Source: Rikenellaceae bacterium (GTDB taxonomy: Bacteria; Bacteroidota; Bacteroidia; Bacteroidales; UBA932). From it: 64,000 bases of DNA. Below are positions 1 to 7,271 of this stretch, piece after piece. How positions within the stretch are numbered: position 1 is the first letter of the stretch; each line of letters starts with the position of its first letter. The DNA is taken from the NCBI GenBank assembly GCA_900771005.1, contig CAAGMI010000060.1, forward strand, positions 1 through 64,000, given 5' to 3'. The notes beneath the pieces were generated by a model. The model was not told the origin of the DNA, made no database searches, and worked only from the letters and a program-made list of their open reading frames with translations. The position numbers and the translations under genes are program-made.

Positions 1-172
1 AACGATTCCAAATGCAAAGATAGCAACTTTGGCGGAGAGGCAGCCCGCGAGGGTGGCGGCAAGAGTCGGCTCCTCAGCCTGCTTGAGCTCGGGAGCCGGG
101 TACGCTTTCCGACATTCCGGCGGACGCGAGTCCGACGGAACTGCCGGTATAGGGGAATGTCAATCAGATGTA
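1..172. other. GC-rich left-edge patch, possible partial ORF on minus strand
   Basis: A GC-rich stretch (about 30-160) between AT-rich flanks. It contains nested dyads, including a hairpin with a GCGA tetraloop near 122-143 and a GGCTCC/GGAGCC stem at 68-97. On the minus strand one frame is open from a TGA near 170 to the left edge with no ATG, reading PAVPSDSRPPECRKAYP and then, further on, LAGCLSAKVAIFAFG. The plus-strand 82-codon frame (29-277) has no ATG-supported start or family I recognise. It may be a decayed gene or repeat, a structured RNA, or the end of a gene lying to the left. Confidence 0.25.
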
Positions 173-193
173 AGAGAATTAAAGAATTATCGC

Positions 194-201
194 TACATTT
201 G
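194..201 (+). promoter_or_regulatory. Isolated -7 box (TACATTTG)
   Basis: Matches TAnnTTTG, but there is no TTTG at the expected -33 position and no gene follows before the hairpin at 247-275. Weak; recorded because a short transcript could run from about 208 to that hairpin. Confidence 0.2.
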
Positions 202-246
202 CATTGAAGTGAGTCCGCCATACGGATTTGCTTTAAAAGTCGAAAA

Positions 247-275
247 GGCCCAGAAGCAGCGATTGCTCCTGGGCT
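247..275 (-). terminator. Hairpin, second minus-strand terminator candidate
   Basis: GCCCAG (248-253) pairs with CTGGGC (269-274), with an inner AGCA/TGCT stem and a 5-nt loop. Read on the minus strand it is followed by CCTTTTCGACTTTT, a T-rich tract suiting intrinsic termination. It lies downstream of the tRNA-Cys terminator, so it may be a backup. Confidence 0.4.
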
Positions 276-288
276 GATTCGTTAAAGG

Positions 289-334
289 ATTTTCAATTTG
301 TAGGAAAGTTGTAGGAAAATTTGAAATTGAAAAT
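289..334. repeat. 11-bp inverted repeat enclosing a GTAGGAAA direct repeat
   Basis: ATTTTCAATTT (289-299) is repeated inverted as AAATTGAAAAT (324-334). Between them GTAGGAAA occurs twice, 11 nt apart. It sits just beyond the 3' end of tRNA-Cys, a place often used by integrases, but I see no integrase gene here. Function unknown. Confidence 0.4.
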
Positions 335-360
335 GCCCCTCAGATATCTGAGAGGCATTT
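331..360 (-). terminator. Rho-independent terminator of tRNA-Cys
   Basis: Near-perfect hairpin (AAATGCC/GGCATTT outer stem, CTCAGA/TCTGAG inner stem) starting 6 nt past the tRNA 3' end. Read on the minus strand it ends in GCATTTTCAATTT, giving a T-rich tail. Confidence 0.75.
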
Positions 361-365
361 GCAGG

Positions 366-436
366 AGGTGCGTAGCGGAATCGAACCACTGTGACAGGTT
401 TTGCAGACCTGCGCCTAACCACTCGGCCAACGCACC
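366..436 (-). tRNA. tRNA-Cys(GCA)
   Basis: A 71-nt cloverleaf on the minus strand. The acceptor stem is GGTGCGT/ACGCACC, the anticodon stem CAGGT/ACCTG, and the 7-nt loop CTGCAAA gives anticodon GCA. The T arm carries GGTTCGATTCC. The discriminator base is U73, the identity base expected for cysteine tRNAs. CCA is not encoded (CCT follows), so the CCA-adding enzyme must supply the end. A consensus promoter lies 12 nt upstream of the 5' end and a hairpin terminator follows the 3' end, so it is a single-gene transcription unit. Confidence 0.96.
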
Positions 437-447
437 GGTTGGGAGTG

Positions 448-478
448 CAAATATAATCTAAATTGGCTGAATTACAAA
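448..478 (-). promoter_or_regulatory. tRNA-Cys promoter, consensus Bacteroidota type
   Basis: On the minus strand TTTG (475-478), exactly 19 nt, then TATATTTG (448-455). This is the textbook Bacteroidota sigma-ABfr arrangement (TTTG-N19-TAnnTTTG). Transcription would start about 441, 5 nt before the mature tRNA. Confidence 0.85.
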
Positions 479-574
479 ATGACGTATTATTTATGCGAAA
501 TAAAAATTTTACTTAATGAATAACATATTGATAATCAACGGATAAAAATATTATTAAAATTTTTTCAAAAAATA

Positions 575-605
575 TTTGCATAATAAAATAAAAGTCGTAC
601 CTTTG
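575..605 (+). promoter_or_regulatory. Promoter of candidate small RNA 1
   Basis: TTTG at 575-578, a 19-nt spacer, and TACCTTTG at 598-605: a full match to the Bacteroidota consensus. The predicted start is about 612. No open reading frame follows before the terminator at 681-719. Confidence 0.8.
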
Positions 606-611
606 TATCGG

Positions 612-719
612 GTTGAGCAACCGTTCTGGCCTATCAACCTATTGGTTATTAGTTTTAGTGTTATTAATTATGTGGTTAGGATGAGTTGTTGCCGTGAGGT
701 CACAACTCATTTTCTTTTT
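612..719 (+). ncRNA. Candidate small RNA 1
   Basis: About 108 nt between a consensus promoter and a strong terminator, with no convincing ORF. Visible pairings: GGTTGA (611-616) with TCAACC (634-639), or alternatively AACC (636-639) with GGTT (644-647); these two are mutually exclusive. A U/A-rich single-stranded stretch (about 645-678) follows, then the terminator hairpin. The next gene (774) has its own -7 box at 734-741, so this looks like a free-standing RNA and not simply a leader. I could not assign it to 6S, 4.5S/SRP, tmRNA or RNase P. A leader peptide or attenuator for the gene at 774 remains possible. Confidence 0.6.
681..719 (+). terminator. Intrinsic terminator of small RNA 1
   Basis: ATGAGTTGT (681-689) pairs with ACAACTCAT (702-710), with further pairing around a GTGA loop, followed by TTTCTTTTT. 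Confidence 0.8.
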
Positions 720-733
720 ATCCCCCTTTTATC

Positions 734-741
734 TATATTTG
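734..741 (+). promoter_or_regulatory. -7 box of the C-S lyase gene
   Basis: TATATTTG with a partial -33 element (TTTC at 711-714, correctly spaced). Start near 748 gives a 26-nt leader. Confidence 0.5.
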
Positions 742-773
742 TTGGTGTGTCCCGGTAGAAGGACAGTCTGACG

Positions 774-1955
774 ATGAACAAATATGATTTTGACGAGATA
801 GTCTGCAGGTGCGGAACCAATTGTCTGAAATATGATCTTCCCGAAGTGGGGGACAGGATGGCATTGTGGATCGCAGATATGGATTTTAAGACACCTGATT
901 TTATCGTTGATGCCATGCGCAGGCGTCTCGACCATCCGATTCTCGGATATACCTTCATCCCTCCGACATATTTTGATCTCATCAGCGCCTGGGTGAAAAA
1001 TACCCATGGATGGCAGGTTGAAAAAGATTGGATCAAGTATATCCCAGGCATCGTCAAGGGTATAGGAATGGTGCTGTGCTGTTTCTGCAAGCCGGGTGAC
1101 AAGGTGATAATCACTCCTCCCGTATATCATCCGTTCAGACTGGTACCGGAGAAGGAAGGGCTGGAAGTTGTAAAGTGCCCTCTCGTCCCCGTATATGACG
1201 AGGAAGGATTCCTAAAGACATACAGGATGGATTTCAAGGCACTGGAGGCAGTGATGGATTCGAAGACCAAAGTGCTCATACTCTCCAATCCTCACAATCC
1301 GTGCGGTGTCTGCTGGCCTGAAGACCAACTCAGGGAACTGGCCAGGATATGTGCTGAACACAATGTGCTCGTCATATCCGATGAGATCCACGCCGAGATG
1401 GCTCTGAACGGGCACAGGCATATTCCTTTCGCTTCTGTCAGCAAGGAGGCTGCGCACACTTCGATCAGTTTCATGGCTCCGTCCAAGACTTTCAACATTG
1501 CGGGTGTGGTGAGCTCATATACCATCGTCCCGGATGACGGTCTCAGGGAAAAATTCTTCAAATTCCTGGATGCCAACGAGTTTGACAACCCTACGATTAT
1601 GTCTGTCGTGGCTACTGAAGCCGCATATACCTATGGCGCGGAATGGAGACGCCAGATGCTCGACTATATACAGGGCAATGTGGATTTCGTGGATGCTTAT
1701 CTTAAAGCCAACATACCTGCAGTGCATTGCGTAAGACCTGATGCTTCATTCCTTATATGGCTTGATTGCAGGAAGTTGGGGATCGGGCAGGCAGAACTTG
1801 TCTCTCTGTTCGCTGACAAGGCCGGACTGTTTCTCAATGACGGAGAAATGTTCGGAGAGCAGGGAAGTGGATTCATGCGGCTTAATATCGGGTGCCCGAG
1901 ATCAGTCCTTGAATCTGCTCTCGAACGTCTTTCGGCAGCCGTCCGCGGGATGTAG
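774..1955 (+). CDS. PatB/MalY-type PLP-dependent C-S lyase (cystathionine beta-lyase family)
   Basis: A cytoplasmic fold-type I PLP enzyme of 393 aa, the usual length for the PatB/MalY branch, which cleaves C-S bonds of cystathionine or other cysteine conjugates to thiol, ammonia and a keto acid. Seen: the N-terminal IADMDF segment typical of this branch (33-38), SNPHNPCG (171-178), the cofactor-binding SDEIH with D203, and the Schiff-base lysine K238 in APSKTFNIAG. The ATG at 774 follows a -7 box at 734-741. The gene stands alone and its last 54 nt overlap the convergent pseudouridine synthase gene. True substrate cannot be told from sequence; MalY-like moonlighting is possible but not indicated. 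Confidence 0.88.
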   Translation: MNKYDFDEIVCRCGTNCLKYDLPEVGDRMALWIADMDFKTPDFIVDAMRRRLDHPILGYTFIPPTYFDLISAWVKNTHGWQVEKDWIKYIPGIVKGIGMVLCCFCKPGDKVIITPPVYHPFRLVPEKEGLEVVKCPLVPVYDEEGFLKTYRMDFKALEAVMDSKTKVLILSNPHNPCGVCWPEDQLRELARICAEHNVLVISDEIHAEMALNGHRHIPFASVSKEAAHTSISFMAPSKTFNIAGVVSSYTIVPDDGLREKFFKFLDANEFDNPTIMSVVATEAAYTYGAEWRRQMLDYIQGNVDFVDAYLKANIPAVHCVRPDASFLIWLDCRKLGIGQAELVSLFADKAGLFLNDGEMFGEQGSGFMRLNIGCPRSVLESALERLSAAVRGM

Positions 1956-3158
1956 GAAAGAGATGCTTTCTGCGTGAAGGAAAAGCCTTCCACCGTCAGA
2001 AGAACCATACAGCCGGTCACCCTTGATAGGGTGGCCGAGCCCGTTTATATGGGCGGAGTGTACTCTCAGCTGGTGGGTTCTTCCCGTAAGAGGCCTGAAA
2101 ATTATTTCTGTCTCACCGTTTGGAAGCGTCCGTAGAACTTCATATTCGGTTATAGCTTTCTTCCCGTTTTCGAAATCGACCATCTGCCGCGGCCTGTCGT
2201 AATAGTCCAGTGACAGTGGCAGTGCGATTGTCCCTTTCTTTGCGTGCCTGAACGGTGTGTTTCCTGCAACGAGGCGCGCTCTGTAGGTTTTGACCACCTC
2301 GTGACCGGCAAATTGCAGTTCGAGCTTTACCTTGGACTCAAGATTTCTGGCAAAAACCATTATCCCTGATGTGTCCATATCGAGCCTGTGGCAGGAATGT
2401 ACTTCCGGAAAACGTTTCTGTAGCCATTCGAGCAGGGATTCTGCCCTGGTCTTTCCCGGAACGGAAAGCATTCCGGCAGGCTTGTCGACCACGATGATTT
2501 CGTCGTCGCTGTATATTATCTCTGGATCCGTGCGGAACGGAAAGCCTTCGTCCAACGGGTTCGGCTCCACGTCAAGTCCCTCCATCATGAATGTCAGCAG
2601 CGGACCGCATTTCCCTGTGCAGGACGGATAGAATCTGCCCTGTTCACGTACCTCGGAAGAAGGGGAGAGCCCATACCAGAACTCGCCCATAGCCAATGGT
2701 TTGAGGGAATGCAGATATGCATACTCGAGAAGCTTAGGCCCCGCACATTCTCCCGTGCCTCCGGGAGGAACGAGTCCTCTGGCTGCAAATATCTCCTTGA
2801 CGGACCTGCTTTCTCCTCTTGCGTTGTGCACTACGTAGAGGGAGAACAGTTCATCCTGGATTCTTTTTGATTCTTCTGAAGATGCCGCAGGCTTAAGGTT
2901 CTCTGTGTCATATATGGGTGGGACGAATCCTTCCACCCGGGAATGTCCTCTGGCCAGGCCGGAGAATGCGAAGAGAGATTCAACCTGTTTACTTTCAGGC
3001 CTTTGGACAAGCAGGACGCCAAGCATTTTGCCCTCACTGAACAGCTGCGTGAGACCCTTGTCTGAATCTATCCTTTTTATAAGAGAAGCCGCCGCCTCTG
3101 CGACAAGCGGGTGCGGCGTATAGCAGAACGGATATGTAAACTTATCCGGGATATCCAT
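1902..3158 (-). CDS. RluA-family pseudouridine synthase with N-terminal extension
   Basis: Converts uridine to pseudouridine in rRNA or tRNA. The catalytic domain covers about 210-418: IIYSDDEIIVVDKPAGMLSV start, the HRLDMDTSG motif with catalytic D260, and the RTHQLRVH motif near the C-terminus. The first ~205 residues are an extension not found in minimal RluA proteins, with a CTGKCG pair of cysteines (180, 184); I do not recognise its fold and it is not an S4 domain. Last gene of a four-gene minus operon: its ATG overlaps the maf stop (TAATG). Its 3' end overlaps the convergent C-S lyase gene by 54 nt. Which RNA position it modifies is unknown. Confidence 0.85.
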   Translation of the reverse strand: MDIPDKFTYPFCYTPHPLVAEAAASLIKRIDSDKGLTQLFSEGKMLGVLLVQRPESKQVESLFAFSGLARGHSRVEGFVPPIYDTENLKPAASSEESKRIQDELFSLYVVHNARGESRSVKEIFAARGLVPPGGTGECAGPKLLEYAYLHSLKPLAMGEFWYGLSPSSEVREQGRFYPSCTGKCGPLLTFMMEGLDVEPNPLDEGFPFRTDPEIIYSDDEIIVVDKPAGMLSVPGKTRAESLLEWLQKRFPEVHSCHRLDMDTSGIMVFARNLESKVKLELQFAGHEVVKTYRARLVAGNTPFRHAKKGTIALPLSLDYYDRPRQMVDFENGKKAITEYEVLRTLPNGETEIIFRPLTGRTHQLRVHSAHINGLGHPIKGDRLYGSSDGGRLFLHAESISFLHPADGCRKTFESRFKD

Positions 3159-3736
3159 TAAAGAAAGCTCTTGAGCTCTTTGTAAATCCTGTGAACGGGA
3201 AATCCCATTACATTATAGAACGATCCTTCAAGTCTTGAGATGGCTACATATCCTATCCATTCCTGGACACCGTATGCTCCGGCCTTGTCGAAAGGTTTGT
3301 ATTTGTCAATGTAATATCCGATCTCATCATCTGTCAGAGTCTCGAAAGTGACGAACGTGCTGTCGCTGAACGTCTTTTCCTTCTCCATATCCCTGATGGT
3401 CACGGCTGTCACGACTTCATGGGTTTTTCCGGACAAAGTCTTGAGCATATCTATGGCTTCTTCTCTGCTGTGAGGTTTCCCGAGGACTGTCTTCCGGCCC
3501 TTGTCTTCGACAATCACGACAGTGTCTGCCGTGATGAGAATCTCATCCTGAGCCAGACATCTATGGAAGCCATGGGATTTGCCAACTGACATTGATACAG
3601 GTACTTGATGTGGTTCAACTTCAGTATCGATTGACTCGACGAAGTTGTTCCCGGTATCGATGGTATAGTCGATATCCAGACCGTTCAATAGCTCTCTTCG
3701 TCTCGGAGAGTTGCTTGCGAGAATAATGCTTTTCAT
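3158..3736 (-). CDS. maf: Maf family nucleotide pyrophosphatase
   Basis: A 192-aa Maf/Ham1-fold protein. The family hydrolyses canonical or modified dNTP/NTPs (dTTP/UTP in YhdE-type members) to monophosphates. Seen: the N-terminal ASNSPRRRELL signature (8-18), the ITADTVV motif with D70, GKP, and the C-terminal EGSFYNVMGFPV segment near the end, all conserved in the family. Length is normal. TAATG junctions link it to kdsC upstream and to the pseudouridine synthase downstream, so the three are co-transcribed and probably translationally coupled. Confidence 0.92.
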   Translation of the reverse strand: MKSIILASNSPRRRELLNGLDIDYTIDTGNNFVESIDTEVEPHQVPVSMSVGKSHGFHRCLAQDEILITADTVVIVEDKGRKTVLGKPHSREEAIDMLKTLSGKTHEVVTAVTIRDMEKEKTFSDSTFVTFETLTDDEIGYYIDKYKPFDKAGAYGVQEWIGYVAISRLEGSFYNVMGFPVHRIYKELKSFL

Positions 3737-4269
3737 TAATAGAATTCCTCAAATCTTTCGGGATGGAATTCCCATTTCCCCTGTACCTTCAACAGGTTTT
3801 CGATTTCGTGACGGACACACCATTTGCCTCCGGGATATTCGGAAATGATGTCTGCGACTTCCTTCGCCTCAGCAACGGCATCCGAAGGGACAACACCTAT
3901 CCCGCATTCCTCAAGGACCTGTATGTCGGGGATGTCATCTCCGAAGTACATCACTTCGTCAGGCGAAAGACCGTTCTGCTCGCAGAATTTTCTGAATATC
4001 TTCAGCTTCCCCCTTGCTCCGAGGAACAGGTTTTCCGGCTTTATGTTGAGATGGAGGCATCTTGTTTCCAGAGCCTGAGTCTTGCCGCCGGAAATAACTG
4101 CCGTTATCAGGCCCTTTCTGGCTGCGACTCTGACGGCAAAGGAATCTTTTGCGTCGAAGATGCGCAGAAGATCCCCGTCGGCGAGTGGAATAAGGCTCCC
4201 GTCCGTCATTACGCCGTCAATATCCATGACGACGGCTTTTATCTTTTTAAGACTTTGCTCCGTTACCAT
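3736..4269 (-). CDS. kdsC: KdsC-like 3-deoxy-D-manno-octulosonate-8-phosphate phosphatase
   Basis: A small capless HAD phosphatase (177 aa, normal for KdsC) acting in Kdo synthesis for lipopolysaccharide, in the cytoplasm. Seen: motif I VVMDIDGVMTDG with nucleophile D16 and acid/base D18, motif II SGG (VISGGKT), and motif IV GDDIPD. The phosphatase is closely related to the NeuA-associated and Kdn phosphatases, so substrate is inferred from similarity. Its start overlaps the DUF3467 gene by 23 nt; its stop shares TAATG with maf. Confidence 0.85.
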   Translation of the reverse strand: MVTEQSLKKIKAVVMDIDGVMTDGSLIPLADGDLLRIFDAKDSFAVRVAARKGLITAVISGGKTQALETRCLHLNIKPENLFLGARGKLKIFRKFCEQNGLSPDEVMYFGDDIPDIQVLEECGIGVVPSDAVAEAKEVADIISEYPGGKWCVRHEIENLLKVQGKWEFHPERFEEFY

Positions 4270-4570
4270 TTGTAAGATCGGCGAGATTGAATGTGCCCTT
4301 AGGCTCGGCAGCGGCGATGCTGATGGCTCCGTACTGGGATTCGTACTTGTTTATGTTGTCCATCAAGGCATTTACAAGCCGTTTTGCATGCTCGGGATTC
4401 ATAAGTATCCTGCTGACTATCTCAGGTTTCGGGAATCCAGGAAGCATTTCTGCGAAATCCAGGATGAACTCACTGTGTGAATGGCTGATGATGGCCAGAT
4501 TAGAGTAGTTGCCCTTGGCGATTTCAGGTTTCAGCTCTAGGCTGAACTGCTTTTTATCTTCGTTCTCCAT
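4247..4570 (-). CDS. DUF3467 family protein
   Basis: A 107-aa acidic protein of the DUF3467 family, common in Bacteroidota, function unknown. Recognised by the NLAIISHSHSEFILDF and GFPKPEIVSRILMNPEHAKRL stretches. I choose the ATG at 4568-4570; a longer reading (to 4708) would run into the valS coding region and has no family support. First gene of the operon DUF3467-kdsC-maf-pseudouridine synthase, with a -7 box (TAAATTTG) on the minus strand at 4594-4601. Divergent from valS with only 67 nt between start codons. Confidence 0.85.
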   Translation of the reverse strand: MENEDKKQFSLELKPEIAKGNYSNLAIISHSHSEFILDFAEMLPGFPKPEIVSRILMNPEHAKRLVNALMDNINKYESQYGAISIAAAEPKGTFNLADLTNGNGAKS

Positions 4571-4593
4571 ATCGGGAAGTGTTATTTCTTTTG

Positions 4594-4601
4594 CAAATTT
4601 A
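4594..4601 (-). promoter_or_regulatory. -7 box of the DUF3467-kdsC-maf operon
   Basis: TAAATTTG on the minus strand, 23 nt before the ATG. No clear -33 box; the region is shared with the valS promoter. Confidence 0.5.
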
Positions 4602-4623
4602 GATAAAATCCCCTGAATTTGTC

Positions 4624-4631
4624 TAAATTTG
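4624..4631 (+). promoter_or_regulatory. -7 box of valS (near-leaderless)
   Basis: TAAATTTG ends 6 nt before the valS ATG at 4638. A second, weaker box (TGAATTTG, 4614-4621) lies 10 nt upstream. Either gives a leader of 0-10 nt. Confidence 0.5.
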
Positions 4632-4637
4632 TCTAAT

Positions 4638-7271
4638 ATGGAATTAAGTGCAAAATACAACCCTTCGGAAGTAGAGGACAAGTGGTATTCATATTGGGTT
4701 GACCACAAATGCTTCCATTCAGAACCGGATTCCCGCGAACCTTATACTATAGTGATTCCGCCACCAAACGTGACGGGAATACTTCATATGGGACACGTGC
4801 TCAACAACACTCTCAACGACGTGCTGATCCGAAAGGCCCGCATGGATGGAAAGAACGCCTGCTGGGTGCCAGGTACTGATCACGCGAGCATAGCCACGGA
4901 GAGCAAGGTTGTGGCCAGGCTCAAGGAGAAGGGGATAAAGAAAGAGGATATAGGCAGGGAAAAGTTCCTGGAATATGCTTGGGAGTGGAAAGAGGAGCAT
5001 GGCGGGATCATACTCCAGCAACTCCGCAAGTTGGGTGCAAGCTGTGACTGGGATCGTACCAGGTTCACGATGGAGCCCGAGCTGACCAAGGCCGTCATAG
5101 CGACGTTCTGCCATTTCTATAAGAAAGGTTGGATTTACAGGGGAGTCAGGATGGTCAACTGGGACCCTGAGGCACTTACTGCAGTATCTGACGATGAGGT
5201 TATCCACAAGGACACCAAGAGTCATTTCTACCATCTGAGATATTACGTTTCCGACGGTAACGGCAATCCTACGGACAAGTATCTTGTGATTGCTACCACT
5301 CGTCCGGAGACTATAATGGCCGATGCGGCAATCTGTGTCAATCCTGCAGATGAGAGGCATTATTGGCTTAAGGGAAAGAAAGTTATAATCCCGTTGATCA
5401 ATAGGGAAATTCCTGTAATCGAGGATGATTACGTCGAGATGGATTTCGGTACCGGATGTCTTAAGGTCACTCCGGCTCACGATGCCCACGACTATGAGAT
5501 CGGACTCAGGCACAATCTTCCTGTCCTGGATATCATTGACGATCACGGTAAATTGAACGAAAAGGCTCAGATACTTGTCGGAGAGGACCGCTTCGAGGCT
5601 CGCAAGCATATAGTAAGGCTGCTTGAAGAGTCAGGTAATCTTGAGAAGGTTGAAGAATACACATCTCCAATAGGTTACAGCGAAAGAACTAATGCTGTGA
5701 TTGAGCCAAAGTTAAGCGCTCAGTGGTTCCTGAAGATGGAAGATCTGGCCAAGGATGCACTGGATGCAGTCGAGTCTGGCCGCATTAAATTCATACCGGA
5801 CAAATATCGCAACACTTACCGTCATTGGATGGAGAACGCACACGACTGGTGCATATCCAGACAATTGTGGTGGGGACAGAGAATCCCGGCATACTATCTT
5901 CCTGACGGACATATAGTTGTGGAGGAGTCAGCTGAAGCTGCACTTGAGGCTGCAAAAAAGATCAATCCAAACATCACCGCGGCTGATCTGAAGCAGGATG
6001 AGGATGTTCTCGACACCTGGTTCTCAAGCTGGCTGTGGCCTATCAGTGTCTTTGATCCGGAACTCCCGGGACACGAAAACCACAAGCCGAACAGAGACCT
6101 TTCATATTATTATCCTACCAATGATCTGGTGACAGGCCCGGATATCATTTTCTTCTGGGTGGCCAGGATGATCATGGCCGGAGGCGAATTCATGAAGGAC
6201 GTGCCGTTCCACAATGTTTACTTTACCGGTATAGTAAGGGACAAACTTGGAAGGAAGATGAGCAAGACTTTAGGTAACAGCCCTAATCCTTTGGATCTCA
6301 TCGATAAATATGGTGCCGACGCTGTCCGCCTGGGTATGCTGCTCTGCTCATCTGCAGGAAACGATATTCTGTATGATGAATCTCAGGTAGAGCAGGGAAG
6401 AAACTTCTGCGGCAAGATATGGAACTCGTTCAGATTGATACAGGGTTGGAATATCGACGAGTCAGCCGAACAACCGGAAGTCAGCAGGCTGGCTGTGAAA
6501 TGGTTCGACAACTTGTTGAGCAAAACGATAGAAACAGTTGAAGATCATTACAGTAAGTTCCGTATATCTGATGCCTTGATGGCAATATACAAGCTTTTCT
6601 GGGATGACTATTGCTCGTGGTATCTTGAACTGGTCAAGCCGGCCTACGGTATGGCTATCGACAGGATCACATACGATCAGACGGTTGAGTTCTTCGTCAA
6701 ATTGCTCAAACTTGTCCATCCTATAATGCCGTTCATTACAGAGGAACTCTGGCAGGCTGTGGAAGAGAGAAAGGGTGGAGATACTATTATGTTCGAAAGC
6801 ACTCCTGTGGCCGGACCTTATGATGTTTCATTCCTGTCGGAATTTGATGTTGCCAGGGAAGTGATCAACAATGTCAGGGGAGTTAGGGCTCAGAAGCAGA
6901 TATCACCGAAGGAGCCTCTTAAGCTCAATATCGACGGTAACTTCAGTCAGGAACTTGTTCCTGTGCTCAAGAAGGCTGCAAATATATCTGAAATTATTGA
7001 TTCTGTGAGCGGTGCAGCAGTATCCTTTATTGTTGGTACAGTTAAAGTGTCCGTTCCACTTGATGGATTTGTGAATACTGATGAAGAAAAGAGCAAAATA
7101 GAGGCTGAATTGGATCATCAGCGCAAATTCCTTGCAGGTGTAAGGGCCAAGCTCGGCAATGCCAATTTCGTGGCTCACGCTCCGGAAGCGGTTGTGGCAG
7201 TGGAAAGGAAGAAGGAGTCCGATGCTCTTGCCAGGATTGAGGCTCTTGAGGAATCATTGAGCAAACTTTAA
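4638..7271 (+). CDS. valS: Valyl-tRNA synthetase
   Basis: Charges tRNA-Val with valine in the cytoplasm; class I synthetase of 877 aa, normal for bacteria. Seen in order: catalytic HMGH at 50-53 within PPPNVTGILHMGH, the CP1 editing domain with TTRPETIMADAA, the KMSKT signature near residue 540, the anticodon-binding domain, and a C-terminal coiled coil from about 800 (EEKSKIEAELDHQ). I prefer the ATG at 4638 over a TTG at 4629 because family members begin directly with a short lead to YNP.EVEDKWY and the -7 box ends at 4631. Stop overlaps the next start (TAATG). Confidence 0.97.
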   Translation: MELSAKYNPSEVEDKWYSYWVDHKCFHSEPDSREPYTIVIPPPNVTGILHMGHVLNNTLNDVLIRKARMDGKNACWVPGTDHASIATESKVVARLKEKGIKKEDIGREKFLEYAWEWKEEHGGIILQQLRKLGASCDWDRTRFTMEPELTKAVIATFCHFYKKGWIYRGVRMVNWDPEALTAVSDDEVIHKDTKSHFYHLRYYVSDGNGNPTDKYLVIATTRPETIMADAAICVNPADERHYWLKGKKVIIPLINREIPVIEDDYVEMDFGTGCLKVTPAHDAHDYEIGLRHNLPVLDIIDDHGKLNEKAQILVGEDRFEARKHIVRLLEESGNLEKVEEYTSPIGYSERTNAVIEPKLSAQWFLKMEDLAKDALDAVESGRIKFIPDKYRNTYRHWMENAHDWCISRQLWWGQRIPAYYLPDGHIVVEESAEAALEAAKKINPNITAADLKQDEDVLDTWFSSWLWPISVFDPELPGHENHKPNRDLSYYYPTNDLVTGPDIIFFWVARMIMAGGEFMKDVPFHNVYFTGIVRDKLGRKMSKTLGNSPNPLDLIDKYGADAVRLGMLLCSSAGNDILYDESQVEQGRNFCGKIWNSFRLIQGWNIDESAEQPEVSRLAVKWFDNLLSKTIETVEDHYSKFRISDALMAIYKLFWDDYCSWYLELVKPAYGMAIDRITYDQTVEFFVKLLKLVHPIMPFITEELWQAVEERKGGDTIMFESTPVAGPYDVSFLSEFDVAREVINNVRGVRAQKQISPKEPLKLNIDGNFSQELVPVLKKAANISEIIDSVSGAAVSFIVGTVKVSVPLDGFVNTDEEKSKIEAELDHQRKFLAGVRAKLGNANFVAHAPEAVVAVERKKESDALARIEALEESLSKL

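Noticed and set aside
29..277. 82-codon plus-strand ORF at the left edge
   Set aside because: No ATG start supported, runs through hairpins and a terminator, composition uneven, no family.
612..719. SRP (4.5S), 6S, tmRNA or RNase P RNA
   Set aside because: None of their hallmark elements (GGAA-type SRP tip, tmRNA tRNA-like ends, RNase P core motifs) could be found.
4719..5609. 296-codon minus-strand ORF inside valS
   Set aside because: Shadow of a strongly supported synthetase gene; sequence resembles no protein family.
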